A DNA stretch of 64,000 bases from Azospirillum brasilense (GTDB taxonomy: Bacteria > Pseudomonadota > Alphaproteobacteria > Azospirillales > Azospirillaceae). Location of the stretch: NCBI RefSeq assembly GCF_008365405.1, contig NZ_QOKV01000002.1, positions 62,001 through 126,000 of the forward strand, in the 5' to 3' direction. Below the pieces are notes generated by a model. The model was not told the origin of the DNA, did no database searches, and worked only from the letters and a program-made list of their open reading frames with translations. A program made the translations under genes and the position numbers. Position 1 is the stretch's first letter, and every line of letters starts with the position of its first letter. This document shows, piece after piece, positions 41,147 through 48,562 of the stretch.

Positions 41147-43348
41147 ATGGGCGCCGCCGCCATCGGCATGACGACGGGGCCGGCGGCGGTCACGCCGGTG
41201 GATCCGCTGGACAGCGTGCGGTTGCCGCCGCTGCGCGAGGAACTGCAACTGCTGCCGGCGCCGCCGGCGGTGGACGGGTCGCCCTGCTGGACGATCCACG
41301 ATCCGGTGCGCAACCGCTATTTCCGCATCGGCCACGGCGCCTTCGAAGTCATCGCCCGCTGGCATCACGGATCGCCCCGCGCCATCGCCGCCGCGGTGGC
41401 CGCCGAAACGGTCCTGGAGCCGGAGGCGGAGGATGTCGTCGGCCTCTACAAGTTCCTGGCCGGCAGCAACCTGACCCAGGGCGCCGACGTCGATTTCCTG
41501 GCGAAGCAGACGGCGGCGCGACGCACGTCCTGGTGGATGTGGCTGCTGCACAACTACCTGTTCTTCCGCATCCCGCTGGTCCGGCCCGACGCCTTCCTGA
41601 ACGCCACGGTGCGTTACGTGGCGCCCTTCTACAGCCGGGGCTGGTTGTGGACGGTGATCGGCGCGGGGGTTTTGGGTCTCATTCTGGTGATGCGCCAATG
41701 GGACAGCTTCGCCCACACCTTCCTGCACTTCTTCACGCTGGAGGGGATGGCGCTCTACGGCCTGACCCTGCTGGTGACGAAGACCCTGCACGAGCTGGGG
41801 CACGCCTACACCGCGAAACGCTTCGGCTGCCGCGTGCCGACCATGGGGGCGGCCTTCCTGGTGATGTGGCCGGTGCTCTACACCGACACCAGCGACGCGT
41901 GGCGGCTCGTCTCCCGCCGGGCCCGGCTGCACATCGCGGCGGCCGGCATGCTGACCGAACTGGCGCTGGCCGCCTTCGCCACGCTGGCCTGGAGCTTCCT
42001 GCCCGACGGGCCGTTGCGTAGCGCCGCCTTCTTCGTGGCGACGGTGAGCTGGGTGACGACCCTGACCATCAACCTCAGCCCCTTCATGCGCTTCGACGGC
42101 TATTACCTGCTGGCCGACGCGCTGGACGTGCCGAACCTGCAGGACCGCGCCTTCGCGCTCGCCCGCTGGCGGCTGCGGGAATGGCTGTTCGGGCTGGGCG
42201 ACGAGGTGCCGGAGCGATTCGATCCGTGGCTGCACCGGGTGATGCTGGCCTACGCCTTCGCCACCTGGGTCTACCGGCTGGTGCTGTTCATCGGCATCGC
42301 GGTGCTGGTCTATCACGTTTTCATCAAGGTGCTGGGCATCGTGCTGTTCGCGGTGGAAGTCGGCTGGTTCATCCTTCGCCCCCTGGTCAACGAGGTGAAG
42401 GAATGGTGGGAACGGCGGGGCAGCCTGCGGCCCAACCGGAACCTCCTGATGACCCTGGGCGGCTTGGCCGCGCTGGTCTGGCTGGCCTTCGTGCCGGTCA
42501 CCGGCACCATCGCCGTGCCGTCGGTGTGGCGGGCGGAGGGCTTCTCGACCCTGTTCGCCCCGGCTCCGTCGCGCATCGTCGAGGTGCTGGTCCAGCCCGG
42601 CCGGCGCGTGGCGGCGGGCGACCTGCTGTTCCGCCTGGAAGCGCCGGAACTGACGAGCAAGCTGGAGCAGTCGGAATTGCGCATCGCGCTGGCGCAGGAT
42701 CGCATCGACCGCATGCTGGCCGCCCGCGACGGGTTGGATCGGGTGCGCGTGATGGAGGAGGACCTGGCCGCCGGGCTGGCCGACCGGCAGGGCCTGCTCG
42801 ACGGTCTGGCACGGCTGGAAATCCGTGCGCCCATCGCCGGAACGGTGGTGGATGTGGCCGACGCGCTGCGCCCCGGGCGCTGGGTCGGACCGTCGCTGGC
42901 GCTCGGCCAGATCGTCGCCGATGGTGGCGGCGAACTGGTCGGCTATGTGGCCGAGAACGACCTCACACGCATCATGGTGGGGGCGGGCGCGGTGTTCCAC
43001 GCCGACGACCCGCTGCGCCCCCGCATGGAAGCGCAGGTGACGGCGGTGAACCGGGTGAGCGTGAAGGGGCTGGACATTCCCGCCCTGGCCTCGATCCATG
43101 GTGGCCCGATCGCGGTGGAGAGCCAGACCGGACCGTCGATGGGGCGGACGAACGCCGAGGCCGCGCGTTCCAACCTGAAGCCGGTGGAGGCCGTCTATCG
43201 GGTGACCCTGGCGCCGCTGGACCGGACCCAGGCGGGGCCCGCCCACCAGATGCGCGGCGTGGCCCGCGTGGACGGCGAGGCGCGCAGTCTGGCCGACCGC
43301 TTCTGGCGCACCGCGCTGGCCGTGCTGATCCGCGAAACCGGGTTCTGA
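41147..43348 (+). CDS. PqqD-like/M50 (S2P-fold)/HlyD fusion membrane protein
   Basis: A protein of 733 residues. Residues about 30-115 resemble a PqqD-like peptide-binding domain (NRYFRIGHGAFEVIARW). Membrane segments then carry the M50 zinc-site motif HELGH (His215, Glu216, His219) and, about 100 residues later, NLSPFMRFDGYYLLADAL with Asp317 as third ligand. After further membrane segments, residues about 490-725 form a HlyD-type lipoyl/hairpin domain (ILVQPGRR-like VEVLVQPGRRVAAGDLLFRLEAPEL). Proteins of this architecture accompany TolC/HlyD and giant LEPR/DUF4347 proteins. It may be the inner membrane translocator or a processing protease; which is not known. It starts 3 bases after the previous stop. 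Confidence 0.85.
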   Translation: MGAAAIGMTTGPAAVTPVDPLDSVRLPPLREELQLLPAPPAVDGSPCWTIHDPVRNRYFRIGHGAFEVIARWHHGSPRAIAAAVAAETVLEPEAEDVVGLYKFLAGSNLTQGADVDFLAKQTAARRTSWWMWLLHNYLFFRIPLVRPDAFLNATVRYVAPFYSRGWLWTVIGAGVLGLILVMRQWDSFAHTFLHFFTLEGMALYGLTLLVTKTLHELGHAYTAKRFGCRVPTMGAAFLVMWPVLYTDTSDAWRLVSRRARLHIAAAGMLTELALAAFATLAWSFLPDGPLRSAAFFVATVSWVTTLTINLSPFMRFDGYYLLADALDVPNLQDRAFALARWRLREWLFGLGDEVPERFDPWLHRVMLAYAFATWVYRLVLFIGIAVLVYHVFIKVLGIVLFAVEVGWFILRPLVNEVKEWWERRGSLRPNRNLLMTLGGLAALVWLAFVPVTGTIAVPSVWRAEGFSTLFAPAPSRIVEVLVQPGRRVAAGDLLFRLEAPELTSKLEQSELRIALAQDRIDRMLAARDGLDRVRVMEEDLAAGLADRQGLLDGLARLEIRAPIAGTVVDVADALRPGRWVGPSLALGQIVADGGGELVGYVAENDLTRIMVGAGAVFHADDPLRPRMEAQVTAVNRVSVKGLDIPALASIHGGPIAVESQTGPSMGRTNAEAARSNLKPVEAVYRVTLAPLDRTQAGPAHQMRGVARVDGEARSLADRFWRTALAVLIRETGF

Positions 43349-43364
43349 CGGGAAAGAATGCCCA

Positions 43365-43739
43365 TCAGGGCGCGATCGCCCATCGCCCGTTGGCCATCTT
43401 GCAGAAGGTCAGCCTGTAGGGTTGGACGGTCCGCCGGATGAAATTGGCCTGAACGTCCCCGCAGGGGGCACCGTCGCGCTCGTGGACCTTCTCCACGACC
43501 ACATCGCCGCGCACCCCGGTCTTCGGGTTGTTCCATTCGGTGCGCCGTCCCGCCTCCATGGGGGTCAGGGCGTCGGCGAGCGCCTTGCGGAACAGGTCCC
43601 AATCCTCGTCCGTCAGATCCACCCCGCCGCGCCCACCGAGAAACAGGCCGAACTGGGCCTGCGCGGGGGTCGCGATGGCCAGCGTCGCGATCAACGCGGC
43701 AGCGTGAAGCCCAAGGGGCGCGATGGATAACAGGCGCAT
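43365..43739 (-). CDS. Small exported protein, surface-antigen C-terminal-like domain
   Basis: A protein of 124 residues with a Sec signal peptide (ALIATLAIATPAQAQ, cleavage near residue 29). The mature part (LTPMEAGRRTEWNNPKTGVRGDV; APCGDVQANFI; TFCKMANGRWAI) resembles the C-terminal domain of 17-kDa surface antigens (RT0821/Lpp0805 type), with two Cys likely forming a disulfide. The glycine-zipper N-terminal part typical of full-length members is reduced to FGLFLGGRGG. It converges on the M50/HlyD gene and is probably an independent periplasmic protein. Function unknown. Confidence 0.72.
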   Translation of the reverse strand: MRLLSIAPLGLHAAALIATLAIATPAQAQFGLFLGGRGGVDLTDEDWDLFRKALADALTPMEAGRRTEWNNPKTGVRGDVVVEKVHERDGAPCGDVQANFIRRTVQPYRLTFCKMANGRWAIAP

Positions 43740-44028
43740 GCGGCGGTTCCTTATGACCGTTGACTGAATCCGGGCATTTTAGGAACGATTGAGGAAGTCC
43801 GCTCGTGAAGGCAGGTCACGAACCGTCGCCTTACCGTAACATACGTCCTCTGCAACATACGCTGTACGCAAGAGAGAAGGGCCCCACGCGCACCGGGCGC
43901 CGCTCGGCCCGGTAGGCAACCGTAACGTACTGGCCTCATGGCGGGGGGGAGGGCGAGCGTCTCAAGCCATGGGCGCGGCCTTTCAGCCCGATGGGCCGCC
44001 GCTCCGTGCACTCCGCCTGGATGGCCCA

Positions 44029-46092
44029 ATGGAAGACGATTCGGAAAGGTGTCGCTCCCGTCTCCGTAGGACGGCCCTTCCGCTGCTCGCCACTTTGCTT
44101 CTCGCGGCCCTGCTGTTCGCCGGTCTGCCGTCTGGAAGCGCATTGGGGCAGACACCGGATGTCCACCCCCCCACGGCAGGCGGAACGGCGACCGCGCTGG
44201 AAGTGTATGCGGCACGGCTTGAGGCGGTCGCCGCCACTTATCCGCAGCTTCCCTCCATCCTGTCGGACGCCTTCGCGCGTCCCAACGGGCGGGAGGCGGC
44301 GGTGCACCCGTTGCGCCTGCTCCGCGGCCTGCTGATCCTCTTCACGGCGGGAACGGTGGCGTTGCTGCTGACCAGGCGGGTCCTGGCGGAGCCGCTTCGG
44401 AAGCTGGAGTCGGAAGGCGGGGCGCCGCTGCTGACGGGCGCGCTGCGCTTCGTGCTCGGGCTGGTTCCGGTGGGTGCCTTCGCGGTCGGGGTCCTTGTGG
44501 TCTATGCGATCGTACGCCCGCCGCATCCCGCGGCTCCGGCGGTTCTGCTGGCGGTGCTCCAGGCGGCTATGACCGTGCTTCTATGCGATCGGCTGATCCG
44601 CTTCCTCTGCGCGCCGGGGCGCACGGCGCTGCGCCTGATCCCGCTGGAGGACGCGGACGCGCGCGCCCTGCACCGCACGGGCGTGATCACCGTGACGCTG
44701 GCCGCGACGGTGCTCGGGCTGGTCGATCTTCTGCTGGCGCTGGGGGTTGCCGGAAACGCCATCGTCGCCATCGGCCTGCCGCTGAGCACCGTGCCCTTCC
44801 TTTATCTGCTCTTCCGCGTGTGGCGCGGGCGCACGGCGGTGGCGCGGGCCGTCGCCCATCCGCTGGGCATCGAGGCGAAGGACCACCCCACATTGGGGCT
44901 GTGGGCTGTGGCGGCCTCGGTCTACCTGGTCGCCTTGTGGCTGGTCGTCGCGGCGGCCGCGGTGCGGCTGGAACCGGCGACCGGGCCGCGGATGCTCGCC
45001 AGCCTTCTGGTTGCGCTGGCGGTGCCGGCCATCGCCCTGATGGCCCAGCGCCCGCTCGCGCGCTTCTACCGGGGAGAGGAGACGGCGGCGGGGAAGGCTG
45101 CGGTGGCGCGGGTGATGCGGGCGCTGTGGTCGGCCCTGTTCGTCGTCGGGGTCTTCGCCACCGCGGCCATCTGGGGGTTCCGGGTGGAGCAGGCCTCCGG
45201 AACGATCGGCATCGTCCTGCGGCTGCTGTTCAATGTAACGGTCGTGCTTCTGCTGGGTTACGTCGCTTGGACGATGGTGGTGCGGGCCATCGACCGTGCT
45301 TTGGAGGGCGCGCGGCACGATGGCGTTTCCTCACGCGGGCAGAGGCTGGCGACCTTGCTGCCGCTGCTGCGGAAGTTCCTTCAGGTCGTGCTGGTCATCA
45401 TCCTGGTCATGATCGTCCTGTCCTCGCTGGGCATCGAGATCGGGCCATTGCTGGCCGGGGCGGGGGTGGTCGGCATCGCCATCGGTCTCGGCGCGCAGTC
45501 GACCATTGCCGACATCCTGGCCGGCGTCTTCTTCCTGCTCGAGGACGCCTTCCACATGGGCGACTATGTGGAGGTTGGGCAACTGCGCGGCACGGTGGAG
45601 GGCATCTCCCTGCGCTCGCTGAAGCTGCGCCACCACCGCGGCGCGGTGCACACGCTGCCCTTCGGCCAGATCAAGGCGCTGACCAACTACAGCCGCGACT
45701 GGGCACTGATGCGTCTGGAGTTCCGCGTTCCGCCGGAGACCGACATGGGGCTGGTCAAGAAGCTGGTGAAGGAGGTCGGCAAGGATCTGTCCGCCGACCC
45801 GGAAATGGGGCCGAGCTTCATCGAACCGCTGAAGTCCCAGGGCGTGCGGCGGGTGGAGGACGACGCGGCGATCATCGGCGTCAAATTCATCACCAAGCCC
45901 AACGAGCAGTTCGTCATCCGGCGCGAGGCCTATCACCGCCTGATCCGGGCCTTCCAGGCTCACGGCATCCATCTGGTCGGGCGCGGCGTGGTGGTGCGGG
46001 TGGACGATCCGGACGCCGCCAACCGGGTTATCGGATTCGCCGCCGCCCAGGCCATGAACAGTTCCCGCAAGGAGAGCGGAGCGGCGGAGTGA
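44029..46092 (+). CDS. MscS-family mechanosensitive ion channel with periplasmic/multi-TM N-terminus
   Basis: A protein of 687 residues from ATG 44029, which places a normal signal peptide (LRRTALPLLATLLLAALLFAGLPSGSALG) at the N-terminus; ATG 43969 is in frame but adds 20 non-signal residues. Several membrane segments lie between about 90 and 440. The MscS core is at about 445-670: pore helix GPLLAGAGVVGIAIGLGAQ, the beta domain GDYVEVGQLRGTVEGISLRS, PFGQIKALTNYSRDW and the alpha/beta cytoplasmic cage. It releases osmolytes on hypo-osmotic shock. Longer relatives resemble YbdG/YbiO. Monocistronic here. Confidence 0.9.
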   Translation: MEDDSERCRSRLRRTALPLLATLLLAALLFAGLPSGSALGQTPDVHPPTAGGTATALEVYAARLEAVAATYPQLPSILSDAFARPNGREAAVHPLRLLRGLLILFTAGTVALLLTRRVLAEPLRKLESEGGAPLLTGALRFVLGLVPVGAFAVGVLVVYAIVRPPHPAAPAVLLAVLQAAMTVLLCDRLIRFLCAPGRTALRLIPLEDADARALHRTGVITVTLAATVLGLVDLLLALGVAGNAIVAIGLPLSTVPFLYLLFRVWRGRTAVARAVAHPLGIEAKDHPTLGLWAVAASVYLVALWLVVAAAAVRLEPATGPRMLASLLVALAVPAIALMAQRPLARFYRGEETAAGKAAVARVMRALWSALFVVGVFATAAIWGFRVEQASGTIGIVLRLLFNVTVVLLLGYVAWTMVVRAIDRALEGARHDGVSSRGQRLATLLPLLRKFLQVVLVIILVMIVLSSLGIEIGPLLAGAGVVGIAIGLGAQSTIADILAGVFFLLEDAFHMGDYVEVGQLRGTVEGISLRSLKLRHHRGAVHTLPFGQIKALTNYSRDWALMRLEFRVPPETDMGLVKKLVKEVGKDLSADPEMGPSFIEPLKSQGVRRVEDDAAIIGVKFITKPNEQFVIRREAYHRLIRAFQAHGIHLVGRGVVVRVDDPDAANRVIGFAAAQAMNSSRKESGAAE

Positions 46093-46098
46093 GGTCCG

Positions 46099-46539
46099 TC
46101 ACGCCGCCGGTTTCACGGACAGCCACGCCGCGATGACGAAGGCGGGCAGGCGGACGAGCGCCGCGTCGTCCCGCCCGGACTCCTCCTGCCATGCCCGGTG
46201 CCGGTCCAGCGCGGTCCGCAGGGCGGCCGCTCGCCCCGCCGCGGGGACGGCGGACAGGGCGGTGTCCAGGCTGGTCAGATAGGGCGGAAACTCCGCGTTG
46301 GGACCGGCGAGGCCGCGTTCCGTCCCCTCAGGGTCGAACCACGCGTCCGCGGCGGCGGTGTCGGCGCTGGGCGGAACGACCATGCCGCCGACATAGCCGG
46401 TGGGCTGGACCACCTTCCACCCCTTGCGGCTCGGCCCCGTGGTCCAGCCGAGCGCGCGGGCGACCTCCATCGTCGCGGCACGGGTCGGCGCCTGACGGGT
46501 GATGCGGTCCATGAGGTCGGTGAGATCGGCAACGGGCAT
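46099..46539 (-). CDS. Conserved hypothetical protein
   Basis: A protein of 146 residues. The start at ATG 46539 is chosen because GAAGGAGCG stands about 7 bases upstream; an in-frame extension to 46593 runs through a tandem repeat and is probably not coding. The protein has an N-terminal helical stretch LTDLMDRITRQAPTRAATMEVARALGW (helix-turn-helix-like but not diagnostic) and KVVQPTGYVGGMVVPP. No signal peptide, membrane segment or known motif. I do not recognise the family. It ends 7 bases from the MscS stop (convergent) and is divergent from the DUF3750 gene. Confidence 0.65.
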   Translation of the reverse strand: MPVADLTDLMDRITRQAPTRAATMEVARALGWTTGPSRKGWKVVQPTGYVGGMVVPPSADTAAADAWFDPEGTERGLAGPNAEFPPYLTSLDTALSAVPAAGRAAALRTALDRHRAWQEESGRDDAALVRLPAFVIAAWLSVKPAA

Positions 46540-46552
46540 CGGTGCGCTCCTT

Positions 46553-46587
46553 CGATGAACCATCCGGCGATGAACCATCCGGATGGT
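46553..46587. repeat. Perfect 15-bp tandem duplication with overlapping 14-bp palindrome
   Basis: CGATGAACCATCCGG occurs at 46553-46567 and again at 46568-46582. The second copy overlaps a perfect palindrome ACCATCCGGATGGT (46574-46587). It lies in the divergent gap between the hypothetical gene (start 46539) and the DUF3750 gene (start 46665), so it could be an operator for one or both. Confidence 0.6.
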
Positions 46588-46664
46588 CGTCAACGTACAA
46601 CATCGGTGGCGGGCAGGGCGATGACAGCCTATCTGGGAAACGGCCCATCAGGCGAGAGGGAGCG

Positions 46665-47465
46665 GTGCGGAAAAGAATGGCGGCCACCATCCTGGTGATT
46701 TTGATGACGCTGGTCGTGCTGCTGGCCGGTCCGGCCTTCGTGATCGCGTCGGGAACGGCGACGCTGGGCGTGGACTGGAGCCGGGCGGACCGCAGGTCCG
46801 TCGGCCTCGCTCCCGATCCCGCCACGACGCCGGAGGCCGTGGTGCAGGTCTACGCCGCCCGCGCCCTGTCCTGGCGCGGCGCCTTCGGCACGCACCCGTG
46901 GTTCGCGGTGAAGCCGGCGGGGGCGTCGGCCTACACCGTCTATGAAGTGGTCGGCTGGCGGGTCTACCGCGGCCTGCCGGCGGTGGCGGTCAGCAACCGC
47001 GACCCGGACGGGCGCTGGTTCGGCTCCGCCCCCGCGGTGCTGGCCGAACTGCGCGGCCCCGCCGCCGAGGCCGCCATCCCCAAGATCGCCGAGGCCGCCC
47101 GGAGCTACCCCTACGCCGGGGAATACCGCATCTGGCCCGGCCCCAACAGCAACACCTTCGCCGCCTGGGTGGGGCGGGCGGTGCCGGACCTGCGGCTCGA
47201 CCTGCCCTCCACGGCGCTGGGCAAGGACTATCTGGGCACCGGCCTGATCGCGCGTGCGCCCAGCGGCACCGGTTGGCAGGTCAGCCTGTTCGGCCTCGCC
47301 GGTCTGCTCCTGGCCAAGGAGGAAGGGTTCGAGGTGAACCTGCTGGGCATGACCTTCGGGGTCGATCCCTTCGATCTCGCGGTCAAAATTCCGGGCGTCG
47401 GGCGGGTGGCGCTGAACGCCCCCGCCCCGACCGCTCCGGCTGCCGACAGTCCGCCGCCGGGCTGA
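46665..47465 (+). CDS. DUF3750 family membrane-anchored protein
   Basis: A protein of 266 residues from GTG 46665, supported by GAGGGAG just upstream; ATG 46677 is an alternative. One N-terminal membrane segment (ATILVILMTLVVLLAGPAFVIAS). The body has the DUF3750 signature GTHPWFAVKPAGASAYTVYEVVG followed by WPGPNSNTFAAWVGRAVP. Family members are common in alphaproteobacteria, lie on the periplasmic side, and have no assigned function; the HPWF..K pattern and NSNTF Asn/Cys-like position hint at a hydrolase-like pocket, but that is speculation. Confidence 0.8.
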   Translation: MRKRMAATILVILMTLVVLLAGPAFVIASGTATLGVDWSRADRRSVGLAPDPATTPEAVVQVYAARALSWRGAFGTHPWFAVKPAGASAYTVYEVVGWRVYRGLPAVAVSNRDPDGRWFGSAPAVLAELRGPAAEAAIPKIAEAARSYPYAGEYRIWPGPNSNTFAAWVGRAVPDLRLDLPSTALGKDYLGTGLIARAPSGTGWQVSLFGLAGLLLAKEEGFEVNLLGMTFGVDPFDLAVKIPGVGRVALNAPAPTAPAADSPPPG

Positions 47466-47468
47466 GCC

Positions 47469-48332
47469 TCAGGTCTCCTCATCGGCGGCCGACATGCCGG
47501 TGCCGGCCGGGCCGAGCGGCGGGTTGCCGCGCTTCAGGCCGAGCCGGGTCATGCAGTCCCACGCCTCCTCCGCCGTGTCGGCGATGTCGAACAGGTCGAG
47601 GTCGCCGGCGCTGACCATGCCGTGGTCGGCCAGCGCCCGGAAGTTCACCACCTCGTTCCAATAGTCGCGCCCGACGAAGACGATGGGCAGGCGGGAGGCC
47701 TTGTTGGTGTTGCGCAGGTTCAGGATCTCGAACGCCTCGTCGAAGGTGCCGAAACCGCCGGGGAAGATGGCCAGCCCGTTGGCGCGCATCGCCAGATGCA
47801 TTTTCCGGATGGCGAAATAATGGAAGCGGAAGGTCAGCTCCGGCGTGCTGTAGGGGTTGGGGTGCGGCTCCTGCGGCAGGCTGATGTTGAAGCCGATGCT
47901 CGGCGCCCCGGCCTCCTGCGCGCCGCGGTTGGCGGCCTCCATCAGGCCGGGGCCGCCGCCGGTGGCGATCACGTTGTCGCGCTGCCCGTCCTCGGTGGGT
48001 GCCAGGGCGCCGCCGCGCTCCGACACGATGCGCCCGAAGGTCCGCGCCTCCTCGTACCAAGCCGCCTGCTTGGCCCGCCGCTCGGCCAGTTGCCGCTCCT
48101 CCGGCGTGCGGGCGTCGCGGAGAAGTTGCTCCGCCCGTTCGGGCGAGGGCACCCGCGCGCTGCCATAGACCACGATGGTGGACCGGATGCCCCAGGCCTT
48201 AAGCTCCGATTCCGGCTTGGCGTATTCGAGCATGAAGCGCACCCCGCGCATCGGCTCGCTCAACAGGAAATCGCGGTCCTCGAAGGCGATGCGGTAGGCG
48301 GCGGATTCGTGGTTCGGCCTGTTGTCCTTCAT
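47469..48332 (-). CDS. LOG-family (lysine decarboxylase-like) protein
   Basis: A protein of 287 residues. It has the LOG Rossmann motifs: VVYGSARVPSP near residue 52, ATGGGPGLMEAANRGA near 120-135 and IFPGGFGTFDEAFEIL near 199-214, which bind nucleotide phosphate. The family contains cytokinin-activating phosphoribohydrolases (LOG/YgdH type) and generic nucleotide 5'-monophosphate nucleosidases. For a plant-associated bacterium a cytokinin role is possible, but the long N-terminal extension is closer to the general nucleosidase group. Convergent with DUF3750, 3 bases between stops. The start has no strong Shine-Dalgarno sequence in view. Confidence 0.85.
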   Translation of the reverse strand: MKDNRPNHESAAYRIAFEDRDFLLSEPMRGVRFMLEYAKPESELKAWGIRSTIVVYGSARVPSPERAEQLLRDARTPEERQLAERRAKQAAWYEEARTFGRIVSERGGALAPTEDGQRDNVIATGGGPGLMEAANRGAQEAGAPSIGFNISLPQEPHPNPYSTPELTFRFHYFAIRKMHLAMRANGLAIFPGGFGTFDEAFEILNLRNTNKASRLPIVFVGRDYWNEVVNFRALADHGMVSAGDLDLFDIADTAEEAWDCMTRLGLKRGNPPLGPAGTGMSAADEET

Positions 48333-48562
48333 GCTGTGCTCCGAGTGGGGACGGGGAACGGCTTCTGGTCATGTGGGGTCGCGAGCGGCTCTTTGCCCGG
48401 ACTCAAAGGGTTTGCATTCAAAGCAATTGTGCCGCAGACCGGAAGGCGGGCGGAAGGGAAACCGGTTCCGCGTCTTTCCATGAGCATTGGCCCTGCCCAC
48501 ATCATGATGAAGGCGCGTCTGCGCCCGACCATCAGCGTCTTATCCGCATCTGTTCGTAAGGG

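Noticed and set aside
39779-43348. HlyD-type genes as part of an RND or ABC drug-efflux pump
   Set aside because: No RND transporter or ABC ATPase is linked, and the adhesin gene lies directly upstream of TolC, so protein export fits better.
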